A stretch of 64,000 nt of DNA, from contig SUZV01000013.1 in assembly GCA_015059715.1 (NCBI GenBank), forward strand, positions 1-64,000. Direction: 5' to 3'. The notes below the pieces were generated by a model, which saw only the letters and a list, made by a program, of their open reading frames with translations, did no database searches and was not told the origin of the DNA. The translations under genes were made by a program, and so were the position numbers. The DNA comes from Rikenellaceae bacterium. Its GTDB lineage: Bacteria > Bacteroidota > Bacteroidia > Bacteroidales > Rikenellaceae. Positions within the stretch are counted from its first letter, which is position 1, and the number at the start of each line of letters is the position of its first letter. Of the stretch, positions 1 to 9,832 are shown one piece after another.

Positions 1-74
1 ATTATATTTCACAAAAATTTGTGTAAGTCGTTGAATATCAAGATAGATGTGCGGGCGAAATTTCAAATTCAACC

Positions 75-112
75 TAACGAAAAAGGGAAGCTGATTTTCT
101 CAACTTCCCTTT
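75..112 (-). terminator. Terminator after tRNA-Phe
   Basis: A nine-base-pair stem (82-90 pairing with 104-112) with a 13-base loop is followed, on the minus strand, by a T-rich run. It sits directly downstream of tRNA-Phe, as expected for a factor-independent terminator. Confidence 0.7.
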
Positions 113-116
113 CAAG

Positions 117-189
117 TGGTGCCACCGGGATTCGAACCAGGGACACAAGGATTTTCAGTCCTTTGCTCTACCAACTGAGCTATGGCACC
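117..189 (-). tRNA. tRNA-Phe (GAA)
   Basis: The reverse complement folds into a 73-base cloverleaf. The acceptor stem is GGTGCCA/TGGCACC, the T loop contains TTCGAAT, and the anticodon loop CTGAAAA places GAA (154-156) at the anticodon, reading phenylalanine codons. The discriminator base is A at 117 and CCA is not encoded. A Bacteroidota promoter lies about 35 bases upstream and a hairpin terminator directly downstream, so it is probably a single-tRNA transcript. Confidence 0.97.
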
Positions 190-224
190 ATCGTGTATGT
201 CTGCTAACTTTGTTTTAGCGAGTG

Positions 225-254
225 CAAAGATAGCTACTTTTTTTTATTCTGCAA
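225..254 (-). promoter_or_regulatory. Promoter for tRNA-Phe
   Basis: On the minus strand TTG (252-254) is followed after 19 bases by TATCTTTG (225-232), matching the Bacteroidota -33/-7 consensus. The start site would fall about 30 bases before the tRNA. Confidence 0.75.
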
Positions 255-441
255 ATTTTTTCGGTTAAAAATTATCAAAAATATTTGCTAAAATAACGAC
301 GTATCTATTATTATTTTGTAAATCAGCATATTATATGATTGTGGGTTATATGCATACCCTCCAAAATCATATTCACTATATCAGCTATCGCGTAGCACTA
401 TCCATGCAGTCCTTGGGTGCTACTTCATGCTCGTAGGGTAT

Positions 442-1899
442 TTACTCCTTCACGCATCGCACAGGCATACCATTAGCACGATGCATCGAACGTGCTACAT
501 CGAGGCCATTCCATGTGCGTGTGGCCGTATTAAGGTCAAAGTACAAGGCCTTAGCATTACCACCATCTGTCGTAGTGGTCCAGTAGTAGCCCGACCAAGG
601 TACGGGGCGCACAGCATCGTCGTTGACGATATCTAAGCGACAGTCGATATAGTTGCGGCGGCCCTGTGCCGAGAAGAAGTATTCGGCATTGGTAGTGGTA
701 TTAACCAGCAGCAGTCCATACCTCTTCTGCAAATCCTCCCATACCATATCATCGTAGCTTGTGGCAATCGTCATATTAGCAAATAGCGAGGCATCGGGTA
801 CGCGCCAGCCAGCAGGGCAGGGGTCGTTATTGCTCTTTGTTGTGTTGCTCCAAAGCTCATCATCGTGACCCGAGTATAGCCAGTCGTAGTCGTTATCCTT
901 ATTGCCCTTAATTGTCGAGTATGGATTAGATATTGCCCAGCTAACGGTTCCCTGCTCGGCGTTAGACTCTACATACTCTATATACATCGGGCCATTATTA
1001 CCATCATATAGCGTGTCGTCGCTATTGCCTGGGAAGGTATATGAGTGTGGTCCTACGAAGGGGTCTTTACGTCCCCACTGGTAGTACATACCGAAGGATT
1101 CGTATATAGTGCTACCCGTTGTTGAGCCGTTGCTATTAAGCTCTGCACCGAGGTTTATGCTCATCATTGTCTGGCCGTTAAGCTCTACAGTATTCTCCGA
1201 GGCCATAGGGTTGTTATTCGTCACCCATATATGCCAGCTCCACTGCAACTCTCCATCCTCGTCATAGCCACCGATAAGGGCATTACCATATTGAACCTTG
1301 CCTGTAGCCTCCTCGTCCTCGCTGGCAGAGTCGTCGATGTAGAATGTCGCCTTACCATCGCGCATATCGAGGTACTTGATAAGTCCGTCGGTAGTCTCCC
1401 AGATAACCTTTACCTCGGCCGTATTTAGTGCTATGGCCGTATCGCCATTGCCACCAAGCATAGGGTTAAATATGTAGCGCGTAATGGGCTGTGTTGCCAC
1501 GTAGCAGTTCGCAGGCGAGGCGTACAAGTTTACCTCGTTGCTGACAATGGCTACGTATATCGATTGGCTCTTGGTGTCACCTGTAGGGGTGTATCCCGTA
1601 AGTGTTATGGTGCCGCTCTCAACCTCCTCGTTGTCAAACGAGGTGGGGGCTGTTACGGTGATGGTGCCAGTGTACATATCGATGCTATCCACGCTCCAAC
1701 CCTCGGGTATGGATGTTGCGGTGATAGAGGTTATATTGCTACTGTCGAAGGTTGTCGTGCCGCTGTCGCCTGGCATAGCCACGAGGATACCCTCGGCAGG
1801 GACATCAAAGCTATTAGTCTCCTCCTTGCTACACGACATAAGCGAGGATGTTACGAGTATTGTTGCTGCAAGGGCTAACGTGTATAGTATCTTTCTCAT
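442..1899 (-). CDS. FISUMP-domain exported lipoprotein
   Basis: The 485-residue product starts with a lipoprotein signal peptide whose lipobox ends SSLMSC at about residue 23. The N-terminal part (about 30-130) looks like a BACON or Ig-like beta domain. The C-terminal part (about 250-485) has the FISUMP (Fibrobacter succinogenes major paralogous) pattern: YYQWGRKDPF, CPAGWRVPD, a YYWTTT block and the closing GMPVRCVKE. Such proteins are surface or exported proteins of unknown exact role, common in Bacteroidota. It follows the SPOR gene on the same strand by about 70 bases. The domain assignment is firm; no ligand or enzymatic function can be inferred. Confidence 0.8.
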   Translation of the reverse strand: MRKILYTLALAATILVTSSLMSCSKEETNSFDVPAEGILVAMPGDSGTTTFDSSNITSITATSIPEGWSVDSIDMYTGTITVTAPTSFDNEEVESGTITLTGYTPTGDTKSQSIYVAIVSNEVNLYASPANCYVATQPITRYIFNPMLGGNGDTAIALNTAEVKVIWETTDGLIKYLDMRDGKATFYIDDSASEDEEATGKVQYGNALIGGYDEDGELQWSWHIWVTNNNPMASENTVELNGQTMMSINLGAELNSNGSTTGSTIYESFGMYYQWGRKDPFVGPHSYTFPGNSDDTLYDGNNGPMYIEYVESNAEQGTVSWAISNPYSTIKGNKDNDYDWLYSGHDDELWSNTTKSNNDPCPAGWRVPDASLFANMTIATSYDDMVWEDLQKRYGLLLVNTTTNAEYFFSAQGRRNYIDCRLDIVNDDAVRPVPWSGYYWTTTTDGGNAKALYFDLNTATRTWNGLDVARSMHRANGMPVRCVKE

Positions 1900-1968
1900 A
1901 CTCCTATTCTCTCTTTATTTTGGTACTAATTAAGTCTATATCAAAAAGTCTAAATTGTCACAATGCTG

Positions 1969-3564
1969 CTACTCCTCTTTGGGCATATCGAGCACTATAA
2001 TCGATACGGCGATATCGGGATATTTATCCATAAGTGTTGACATCAGCAGGTCGGCCTCCGAGCGTTCCGTAAAGGTACCTATAGCAAACTGTGCTCCTCG
2101 ACGTGATATCATCTTGTCGGGTGTTGTGGCGTTAATGAGCTCGCGCATATCGTCACTCAGCTCCTCACACTCTATAGCTACGAGATATCTGTTTTCGATA
2201 TCTGCCACGCTCTCCTGGCCCTTCTCCTCCTTTACCTCGCTGAGGTTTACCATCTCGCCATCACGCCAGCGACATATCTCGGGACGTTTAAAGCCCTTCT
2301 CCTTGAGGAATAGCTGGGCCTCTTCTGCCTCGGCGAGTGTTGCAAAGCCGCCTGCGTAGTAGCAATATCGTCCCTTGTCGTTCTGAGCTATGTAGAGTGG
2401 TTGTACACCCTTAAATAGTGTCATTGTCTGCTTGGTCTTGAACGCTCCGAGGAGTATGCGGTATATCGTGCCTCGCTCGTAGACCTTAAGTTCGGGGAGC
2501 TTGTTTGTTGTGTTGTTGTAGAAGTTTGTTCGTCCGATAATTATTGGGGCATAGTCCAAGAATAGGCGACGCTCAAGCTCTATCTTCTTATGGCGATACT
2601 CTATCGGGGTAAGCCTGCCAAGACGCTGTTGTAGCGAGTCGATAGCATCGACAAGGCCGAACTCTTGTGCCGTAGCAATCTCGTAGTTGAGGAGCGTGGT
2701 GCGGCTTGTGGCGTAGTGCATAAGTGCGTCCGAGGCGTACTCGCCATCGAGCTGTGAGCACTGTTGCTGTGTCTCGCTAAAGGCCTCGGATGATGCATCT
2801 AAGGCATCGTAACGGTTGCTCTTTTCAAGTACATAGCCCAAGGCGTAGTACTTGGTGTCGATGATATGGTTCCACTTGATATCTATCTCGTTGTTGCGCA
2901 CCTCGGCTTTGTGCTTTAGCTCCAGATAGAGGCTAAAGAGCGAGTCGGCAACGCTCTCGTCGTCTGTTTCGAGGTATTGCTTAACCGTTGAGTCGAGCTG
3001 TTTGTAGTTTTTGATGTACTCCATGCAGTCGGCCTCTATGGACTCATCTTCGGCCTGTGCTACGACTAAGTCGGCATAGTCTTCTGGTGCCAGTGCCGAG
3101 GTGAATATATCGTTCTTATATAGCGAGCGGTACCTCACTAAGGGTTTTGTTGTCTCAAGGCTATCACTAAGCTCGCTCTCGTCGGTCTGGCTTGACGAGA
3201 ACATGTGTGCCAAGATATACTCCTGCTCGATATTGTTTATCTTGGTGATTATGTCGCCACGCTGCTGTCGAATCTCGAAAATTCTCTCTTCGAGCGACAG
3301 AATATAGGATGTGTACTTATCGATATCTATGGGAGTGCTTAGTGAGTCGCGACTGCGGCTAAACTCCTCGCGTGTATCGGTGATAACACGCTGTATCGAG
3401 TCTTCAAGCTCAAGGAGTGTGTCGTTCTGTCTCTTCAGCTCTGTATATTGCTCGTTGGACATTAGCTCAGGGAACTCTGGCTCGTCGGCACGTGCTATGG
3501 TTGCGGCCACTGCTGCAACCACAACCATCGTAATAATCGTATATCTGCGCACTCTATCTATCAT
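1969..3564 (-). CDS. SPOR-domain-containing exported protein
   Basis: This 531-residue protein has an N-terminal signal peptide or single membrane anchor (about 8-26) and a long central part rich in charged and coiled-coil-like helices (about 30-330). The C-terminal third contains SPOR-like sequence: YRILLGAF near 365 followed by YYAGGFATLAEAEEA near 400, and a second possible repeat (YLVAIECEEL to QFAIGTFTERSEADLL) at about 455-510. SPOR domains bind denuded peptidoglycan, so a cell-envelope role is likely. It lies 42 bases after trkH on the same strand and may be co-transcribed with it. The exact function is unknown. Confidence 0.65.
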   Translation of the reverse strand: MIDRVRRYTIITMVVVAAVAATIARADEPEFPELMSNEQYTELKRQNDTLLELEDSIQRVITDTREEFSRSRDSLSTPIDIDKYTSYILSLEERIFEIRQQRGDIITKINNIEQEYILAHMFSSSQTDESELSDSLETTKPLVRYRSLYKNDIFTSALAPEDYADLVVAQAEDESIEADCMEYIKNYKQLDSTVKQYLETDDESVADSLFSLYLELKHKAEVRNNEIDIKWNHIIDTKYYALGYVLEKSNRYDALDASSEAFSETQQQCSQLDGEYASDALMHYATSRTTLLNYEIATAQEFGLVDAIDSLQQRLGRLTPIEYRHKKIELERRLFLDYAPIIIGRTNFYNNTTNKLPELKVYERGTIYRILLGAFKTKQTMTLFKGVQPLYIAQNDKGRYCYYAGGFATLAEAEEAQLFLKEKGFKRPEICRWRDGEMVNLSEVKEEKGQESVADIENRYLVAIECEELSDDMRELINATTPDKMISRRGAQFAIGTFTERSEADLLMSTLMDKYPDIAVSIIVLDMPKEE

Positions 3565-3606
3565 ATTGTTTCCTCTATATAACGTATCGAATTGACTATT
3601 TTGTAT

Positions 3607-5052
3607 CTACCTCCACGAGCGAATGAATAGTAGCTGTATAAGGCCGAAGATTTCGAGACGGCCAATGAGCATCAGCAGCGTGGAGAGTAGCTTCAGCACA
3701 GTTGGCAGTGTCGAGAAGTTCGACATCGAACCCACCTCTCCAAAACCAGGGCCTACGTTGCTTATACAGGCTATCGAGGCGGTAAATCCTGTGAGTATGT
3801 CACACCCGAATAGCGTGTATACTACTGTGCCTATAAGCACCAATATTATGTATGTCACGATGAAGGTCATCACCAAGCTTAGGGTGCTATCCTCCTGCAC
3901 TATGCCATCGACCTTAGTGCGTATTATGGCATTAGGGTGTAGCTGTATCTTCATGCGGTTGCGTACCACCTTTGCTGCGATGAGCACCCTGTCGACCTTC
4001 ATACCACCCGACGTAGAGCCTGCGCAGCCGCAAATCACCGAGCACACAACGAGTAGTACAATGGCTACTGCTGGCCACGTGTTAGTGTCGGCAGTGGCGA
4101 ATCCCGATGTTGAGGTTATGCTCACCACCTGGAACGATGCGTAGCGCATAGCCTCGCCAAAGGTGGGGTATACATCCTCGGCTACAAGGCTTATGGCTAT
4201 GACTATCGCTACTACTAACATCATAGCTATGAATGTGCGCACCACCTCCGAGCGGAAAATGTTGTTCTTACGCCCCGTAAGCGTTGCATATAGGATGCCG
4301 AAGTGTATCGCCGAGAGTGTCATAGAGACCATCAATATGCTCTCGATAAGGGGGCTGTCCCAGAAGGCTACCGATGCATTCTTTGTGCTCAGTCCACAGG
4401 TTGCGCACGACGACATGGCATGAGTTACGGCATCTAACCATGTCATGCCAGCATACTTGAGAGCTACCGTCGTTACCAGCGTTAATCCTGCATATATGGT
4501 TACTAAGAGTCGGAATATTACCTTCGAGCGGTAGTGGAAGTTGTCCTTTGCGATGCTACTCATCTCCACGCTTGTGAGCATGTGTCTACTCTTGCCCATC
4601 GAGGGGAGGATGACCAGTGCGAACATCACAACACCGATACCTCCAATCCATGCCGAGGAGGCACGCCAGAAGAGTAGTCCAGGGGGTAGAAACTCTATGT
4701 CGTTGAGTATCGATGCTCCCGTAGTTGTAAATCCCGATACGCTCTCGAACCAAGCGTTAATTATCGTAAACTCTCCGCCCCAGATTAGATAGGGGAATGT
4801 CCCTACGATGCAGGCTACGAGCCACGAGCCCACAACGATGGCGTATCCCTCTTTGGTCTTTATCTCGTCGACCCTCTCGACAAAGAATAGCGGGAACGTG
4901 CCGAGCAGTGCTGTCATAAATGAGGATAGTAGGAGCGGGTAGTATGCCGAGTCGTAGTCGTTAAGCATAGATACACCAGCCGAAGCGAGCATAAATGCCG
5001 CTATGAACTGTAGGACCATGCCTATGTATCGTATGACTACCGTAGCTCTCAT
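3607..5052 (-). CDS. trkH: TrkH-family potassium uptake protein
   Basis: This 481-residue polytopic membrane protein is the channel-like subunit of a Trk/Ktr potassium uptake system in the inner membrane. The four pore-loop signatures are visible in order: GFTTTGAS, SCATCGLS, STSGFATAD and SNVGPGFGEVG, the last two separated by the usual helices; the glycines form the selectivity filter. Length fits the family. The regulatory NAD-binding subunit TrkA is not adjacent. It follows, by 44 bases, a HAMP-type membrane sensor gene, which suggests but does not prove that the two work together. Confidence 0.93.
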   Translation of the reverse strand: MRATVVIRYIGMVLQFIAAFMLASAGVSMLNDYDSAYYPLLLSSFMTALLGTFPLFFVERVDEIKTKEGYAIVVGSWLVACIVGTFPYLIWGGEFTIINAWFESVSGFTTTGASILNDIEFLPPGLLFWRASSAWIGGIGVVMFALVILPSMGKSRHMLTSVEMSSIAKDNFHYRSKVIFRLLVTIYAGLTLVTTVALKYAGMTWLDAVTHAMSSCATCGLSTKNASVAFWDSPLIESILMVSMTLSAIHFGILYATLTGRKNNIFRSEVVRTFIAMMLVVAIVIAISLVAEDVYPTFGEAMRYASFQVVSITSTSGFATADTNTWPAVAIVLLVVCSVICGCAGSTSGGMKVDRVLIAAKVVRNRMKIQLHPNAIIRTKVDGIVQEDSTLSLVMTFIVTYIILVLIGTVVYTLFGCDILTGFTASIACISNVGPGFGEVGSMSNFSTLPTVLKLLSTLLMLIGRLEIFGLIQLLFIRSWR

Positions 5053-5096
5053 CTTACCTTATCCGTTAACGCCGTTAATCTCTATCTTTGGACTCT

Positions 5097-5921
5097 CTAT
5101 CGAAGTTTTTGTATTACCGCCCAGATGCGGTCACGCAACGAGGCTAACTCATCGCGACAGGCGATATTGTTGTCAAAGGGTGTCCTGTAACGCAGGTAAT
5201 CGCCCAATTCGTTGTTGATGCGCAGTACTGGCTTGATTAGGTAGTGGTTGATGAAGAAGTAGAACATCAGCACTACGACAATCATCACTATAAGCGATAT
5301 AAATACGGGGGTTACGGCGCGTCGTGCCGTATGACTTAGGCGGTTTACATCTGGACCAAGCGTGTTCTCCGAGCCAGTCATATACTTGGTTATCTGGTTT
5401 GACACCTTGACATACTCGGGTTTGTAGCTATCGGCATACCAGGCGTGTGTCGTGTGGCGCGATGTTGTGTCGCGCGCTATTTGGCGATGCACGTCGCCAT
5501 TTATGTAGCTTGTCACGAGCTGGTTTATGCGATTCGAGAAGGCGACAAGAGAGTCTGCCGTTGCGGCGTTGTCGGTGTGCGACATACGCTGCTGTGCCGT
5601 CATGGTTGCCGCGCTGAGCCTTGTCATCGACTCCTCGCACTTGTTGTAGTGGGGTGCGATATCCTTTACCGAGCCACCTATCACGGCCATATATATCATC
5701 GCGTCGTTCTGCTCGTTGAGTGCCGAAATCATCTCGCTGGCTAAGTCGATATTATCCTTGCTGGCACGCAGAATCTCCTCGGTGTCGTGACTTACGCGCT
5801 CAAGCTCGAAGAGCGACATCGCTCCCGAGAAGAATAGCAGGAATATAATACTCATAAAGGCGAGCTGCATACGTCGCTTTATTGAGCTGACTGTGAATAC
5901 TCTCTTAATCGAATCAAACAT
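5097..5921 (-). CDS. Membrane sensor with four-helix periplasmic domain and HAMP, no output domain
   Basis: The 274-residue protein has a first membrane helix (about 16-37), a helical extracytoplasmic segment (about 38-200) resembling the four-helix-bundle sensors of chemoreceptors and histidine kinases, and a second membrane helix (about 205-228). A HAMP-like stretch follows (INHYLIKPV onward) and the protein ends at residue 274. No histidine kinase, methyl-accepting, GGDEF or phosphatase domain follows; the sequence after the stop runs straight into trkH. It could be a truncated kinase or a genuine sensor that acts on a partner. The family call is by architecture only. Confidence 0.6.
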   Translation of the reverse strand: MFDSIKRVFTVSSIKRRMQLAFMSIIFLLFFSGAMSLFELERVSHDTEEILRASKDNIDLASEMISALNEQNDAMIYMAVIGGSVKDIAPHYNKCEESMTRLSAATMTAQQRMSHTDNAATADSLVAFSNRINQLVTSYINGDVHRQIARDTTSRHTTHAWYADSYKPEYVKVSNQITKYMTGSENTLGPDVNRLSHTARRAVTPVFISLIVMIVVVLMFYFFINHYLIKPVLRINNELGDYLRYRTPFDNNIACRDELASLRDRIWAVIQKLR

Positions 5922-6051
5922 TGCCCTAAGTCCAATTAAAATAGTCCTTATTGGAGTTATAAGTTACAAGGCAGTAGTCTCCCAAGCCATCGACTATGGT
6001 GGTGCGGATAGCTATGCCTAAAACTTGACAAAAGTAATACTTTTGTATCAA

Positions 6052-7350
6052 TTATCCAACAATTTCCGAGCTAATGTTACACTCGCTGTCGAGCGAGACT
6101 AATCGCACGTTGACAATAGTGTTTATCAAGCTACTGTCGTAGGGGTGACACACGCGGAGGTAGTTATCCGTATATCCGAACATCATACCGCTGTGGTTTG
6201 TGCTCTCGAACAGCACGCTGCGCGTTGTACCTAAGAATCTCTCTGCGAATGACTTATATAGCCTGCTACTTAGCTCTTCAAGACGCTCTACGCGCTCTGT
6301 TGATATTCGCGATTGTACCTTGTTGGGCATCGATACTGCGGGTGTTCCAGGACGCTCCGAGAAGGGGAATATGTGTAGGAATGAGGCTTCGATGCTCTCA
6401 AGTAGGTGGTATGTCTCTAAGAACTCCTCCTCGCCCTCGCCAGGGAAGCCAACGATTACGTCGACACCGAGGAAGGCATCGGGCATAAGTTCGCGTATCT
6501 TGGCAATACGCTCTCGGTACTTCTCGGCGGTGTATCTTCGGCGCATAAGTCCGAGGATGCGTGTCGAGCCACTCTGAAGGGGGATATGAAAGTGGGGGAC
6601 GAACTTTGGCGAGGCTGCGCAAAACTCTATAATCTCGTCAGTTATAAGGTTTGGCTCGATGCTCGAAATGCGATAACGCTCGATGCCGTCGACACTATCT
6701 AAGGCGCGTAGTAAGTCGATAAACTTCTCGCCCGTTGTACGCCCAAAGTCACCTGTGTTGACACCTGTTATTACTATCTCCTTTTGCCCTGCTGCGGCTA
6801 TCTCTTTGGCCTCTTCAACTATTTGGTCAATGGGTATATTGCGGCTTGAGCCACGAGCATAGTGTATGGTGCAGTATGCGCACTTGTAGTCGCAGCCATC
6901 CTGTACCTTGAGGAAGGAGCGTGTGCGGTCTGCCGATGAGTATGCCGCGAAGAAGCGTGTAATCTGTTCGGCACCGCAGCTGTATACCTCGGCATTGCCC
7001 CCAGGAGATAGCTCCTCGACGCGCCTAAAGAGGTCGCCCTTGTCGTTGTTTCCGAGGACTATATTCACACCTTCTATAGCGGCGATGTCGTGAGGCTTAA
7101 GCTGTGCATAACATCCTGTTACAGCGATTATTGCATTGGGGTTGCGACGGTGTATTTTGCGTATTATGTTGCGACACTTTTTGTCGGCGTGTTCGGTTAC
7201 CGAGCAGCTATTAATCACCGCTACGTCGGTCATCTCCGTAGGCTCTACGCGCAGGTATCCTCCGCGCTCGAACTGGCGTGCCAATGTCGATGACTCCGAG
7301 AAGTTGAGCTTGCAGCCCAATGTGTGAAAACTTACCCTTTTCTGTCTCAT
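6052..7350 (-). CDS. mtaB: tRNA (t6A37) methylthiotransferase MtaB
   Basis: This radical-SAM enzyme converts t6A37 to ms2t6A37 in ANN-decoding tRNAs. The N-terminal UPF0004 domain carries the three cluster cysteines Cys13, Cys49 and Cys80. The radical-SAM motif CDYKCAYC gives Cys153, Cys157 and Cys160. A short C-terminal TRAM-like region follows after about residue 375. The 432-residue length and the IHYARG context fit MtaB rather than MiaB or RimO. It is divergent from the metal ABC permease gene at 7465. Confidence 0.92.
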   Translation of the reverse strand: MRQKRVSFHTLGCKLNFSESSTLARQFERGGYLRVEPTEMTDVAVINSCSVTEHADKKCRNIIRKIHRRNPNAIIAVTGCYAQLKPHDIAAIEGVNIVLGNNDKGDLFRRVEELSPGGNAEVYSCGAEQITRFFAAYSSADRTRSFLKVQDGCDYKCAYCTIHYARGSSRNIPIDQIVEEAKEIAAAGQKEIVITGVNTGDFGRTTGEKFIDLLRALDSVDGIERYRISSIEPNLITDEIIEFCAASPKFVPHFHIPLQSGSTRILGLMRRRYTAEKYRERIAKIRELMPDAFLGVDVIVGFPGEGEEEFLETYHLLESIEASFLHIFPFSERPGTPAVSMPNKVQSRISTERVERLEELSSRLYKSFAERFLGTTRSVLFESTNHSGMMFGYTDNYLRVCHPYDSSLINTIVNVRLVSLDSECNISSEIVG

Positions 7351-7439
7351 AAACTCCGTTTTATGGGATAATTCCGCCTGCGAAGGTACAAAAAGTTATA
7401 GAAAGTGAAAAAAGTTTTCGTAGTATGGCAAAAAAAAAG

Positions 7440-7447
7440 TAAATTTG
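7440..7447 (+). promoter_or_regulatory. -7 box upstream of metal ABC permease
   Basis: TAAATTTG matches TAnnTTTG and lies 17 bases before the start codon at 7465. No clear TTG is seen at the -33 position, so only the -7 part is supported. Confidence 0.4.
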
Positions 7448-7464
7448 CGCGTTTATAATAGAGT

Positions 7465-8295
7465 ATGATTGCTACGATAGAGAATATATTCGCATACGAC
7501 TTTCTTACCAACGCCTTTGTTGCCTGCATACTGTCGGGTATAACGTGTGGCGTAGTAGGGAGTTATATCGTTGCACGACGTATGGTCTTTCTCTCCAGCG
7601 GCATCACCCACGCCTCCTTTGGAGGCCTTGGCATAGCACTCTACGCAGGCTTTGACCCTCTGCTGGGTGCCGTAGCCTTCGCCTCGGTGTCGTCGTTGGG
7701 TATAGAGTACGCTTCGCGTAAGGGGCGTATGCGCGAGGACTCGGCCATCGGAATAATATGGTCGGTGGGTATGGCTATTGGTGCGCTCTTTATGTCGCTT
7801 AGGCCAGGCTACGCTACAGACCTTACGAGCTACCTCTTTGGTAATATTCTACTTGTCGACAGCCGTGATGTCCTATGGCTTGCTCTACTGACCCTCTTTA
7901 TCGTTGTGGGTGCTCTGATATGGCTGCGTAGGCTTATGTACATAACCTTTGACGAGGAGTATGCACGTAGTCAGGGCTTACCTGTATCGGGAGTCGCCTA
8001 CGTTATGGCTACGGTGATAGCCGTAACTATAGTCCTCTCGATAAAGGTTATGGGAATCATCTTGCTGTTGTCGCTTATCACCCTTCCTGTGGTTATAGCC
8101 AATGCCCTCACGAAGGATTACCGCCGCATCGCGCTCTTGGCCTCGGCTATTGCCGTTGCGGGCAATATCACAGGCTTTCTATTTAGCTATGAGTACGACC
8201 TACCTACGGGTAGTTGCATAATATTCTTCCTCGTGCTGCTGCTCGCTGTGGTCAAGCTATTAACACTCTTTAAAAACAGAGTTGCTACGCTATGA
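7465..8295 (+). CDS. Metal ABC transporter permease (ABC-3 family)
   Basis: This 276-residue membrane protein with about eight hydrophobic segments belongs to the ABC-3 permease family, which carries Zn, Mn or Fe with a separate ATPase and binding protein. Family signs include SGITCGVVGSYIV near the N terminus, the SSGITHASFGGLG segment, and VKVMGIILLLSLITLP in the C-terminal half. Neither ATPase nor binding protein is next to it, so the substrate cannot be assigned; Zn (ZnuB-like) is the usual annotation. Its last four bases overlap the start of the LptF/G-type gene, implying translational coupling. Confidence 0.85.
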   Translation: MIATIENIFAYDFLTNAFVACILSGITCGVVGSYIVARRMVFLSSGITHASFGGLGIALYAGFDPLLGAVAFASVSSLGIEYASRKGRMREDSAIGIIWSVGMAIGALFMSLRPGYATDLTSYLFGNILLVDSRDVLWLALLTLFIVVGALIWLRRLMYITFDEEYARSQGLPVSGVAYVMATVIAVTIVLSIKVMGIILLLSLITLPVVIANALTKDYRRIALLASAIAVAGNITGFLFSYEYDLPTGSCIIFFLVLLLAVVKLLTLFKNRVATL

Positions 8296-9788
8296 AAAAG
8301 ATATATAAACTTGTTTTAAAGGCATACTTAGGTCCACTCCTGGCGGTCTTCTTCATCGTCCAGTTTATCCTTATGCTCAACTTCGTATGGCGATATATCG
8401 ACGAGCTTACGGGTAAGGGACTTGAGGCCTCTACCATTACCGAGCTGTTAATATGTGGCTCGATAAATATGATTCCGTTGGGTCTGCCATTGGCGATGTT
8501 GCTCTCGGCGATTATGACTATGGGTAACCTTGGCGAGAACTTCGAGCTTCTGGCTATGAAGTCGGCAGGTCTGTCGCTTATGCGCATACTTAAGCCACTT
8601 ATCATCGTGGTCTTTATCATCTCGGTAGGTAGCTTCTTTATACAGAATAACTTGGTGCCCTATGCCAACCAGCGTATGTACGATATACTCTTCGATGTGC
8701 GTGAGCAGCGTCAAGAGCTTAAGTTCCAGGATGGTGTCTTTTTTAATGGACTTCCCGATATGAGCATCCGCGTAGGACATCAGGACGAGAAGACAGGGTT
8801 GTTGACCGATGTCCTTATCTACGATACGCGCTCAACAAATGGTAATATGACCACTACGCTTGCCGACTCGGGCTATATACATATGTCCGACGACAAGGCA
8901 TACCTATACGTGACACTCTTTAATGGTCGCACATATGAACATACGCGCAATTCGCAGTGGTACGACCGTAACACTATGCGCGAGCATCAGTTTTCGCGTC
9001 AGGATGGCACCTTCCCAGTAGATAAGGTGGCTACGCGCGACGGCGATATGTCGCGTGAGTTTAGCGAGTCGCAGACACGTAATATGGTCGAGCTTGAGGA
9101 GCTTATGGACTCGTTGCAGATAATGATTGACCGCAGCACGCTGGCCACCTACGAGCCGCTGCTTAAGAGCAAGATATTTGTGCGCGACACAACTATCATC
9201 CCCGATGACTCGGTAAAGTTTGATCGTTCACGCTATAGGGCCTTTAACATCTACGACTCTATCCCCGAGCTTTCGATGCGCAAGAGGGCCAAGGTCTACA
9301 GCTTGGCATCAAGCACATCGCGCTCGGCGCAGGGTGCCTATAGCTTCGATGAGCAATCTTCGAAGGTGGCCCTTACGCAGCTCTATCGTGCCGAGACGGA
9401 GTGGCACCGCAAGCTGACGATGCCCGTCTCGATTATCGTATTCTTTATGATAGGTGCCCCCTTAGGAGCTATCATAAAGAAGGGTGGCTTGGGCCTGCCT
9501 ATCGTCATCTCGGTAATCTTCTTTGTCATCTACTACGTCATCAGCGTCTCGGGCGAGAAGATGGCCAAGGAGGGCACGTGGGAGTCGCTCTACGGTATGT
9601 GGTTGCCTATTGTGGTGCTTACGCCTGTGGCTATATACCTTACCTATAAGGCTACCAACGACTCCTCGCTGCTCGATATGGATTGGTACGATGTGAGGAT
9701 ACGTAAGTTCCGTCGCTCGCTTGCTAAGCGACTCCCTAAGTGGATGCAGCGCAGAAGAAAAACCAAGAAGAGAGCTATCGGCAAGTAG
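8292..9788 (+). CDS. LptF/LptG family permease (YjgP/YjgQ)
   Basis: This 498-residue protein has N-terminal membrane helices (about 10-120), a long periplasmic beta-jellyroll region, and C-terminal helices (about 365-470) followed by a very basic cytoplasmic tail. This is the layout of LptF/LptG permeases, which together with LptB extract lipopolysaccharide from the inner membrane. The N-terminal PLGLPLAMLLSAIMTMGNL stretch is typical. In Bacteroidota these proteins are often longer than in Proteobacteria, as here. It overlaps the preceding permease gene by four bases (ATGA). Confidence 0.85.
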   Translation: MKKIYKLVLKAYLGPLLAVFFIVQFILMLNFVWRYIDELTGKGLEASTITELLICGSINMIPLGLPLAMLLSAIMTMGNLGENFELLAMKSAGLSLMRILKPLIIVVFIISVGSFFIQNNLVPYANQRMYDILFDVREQRQELKFQDGVFFNGLPDMSIRVGHQDEKTGLLTDVLIYDTRSTNGNMTTTLADSGYIHMSDDKAYLYVTLFNGRTYEHTRNSQWYDRNTMREHQFSRQDGTFPVDKVATRDGDMSREFSESQTRNMVELEELMDSLQIMIDRSTLATYEPLLKSKIFVRDTTIIPDDSVKFDRSRYRAFNIYDSIPELSMRKRAKVYSLASSTSRSAQGAYSFDEQSSKVALTQLYRAETEWHRKLTMPVSIIVFFMIGAPLGAIIKKGGLGLPIVISVIFFVIYYVISVSGEKMAKEGTWESLYGMWLPIVVLTPVAIYLTYKATNDSSLLDMDWYDVRIRKFRRSLAKRLPKWMQRRRKTKKRAIGK

Positions 9789-9832
9789 TGCTGTGGGGTA
9801 GTGATGCCGAGATTATCTGTTAACCGAAATAA

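Noticed and set aside
391..424. Terminator hairpin downstream of the FISUMP gene
   Set aside because: A GTAGCAC/GTGCTAC stem exists, but no T run follows on the minus strand, so termination is not supported.
5097..5921. Full histidine kinase with a frameshift
   Set aside because: The 44 bases after the stop contain no kinase sequence in any frame and trkH starts there.
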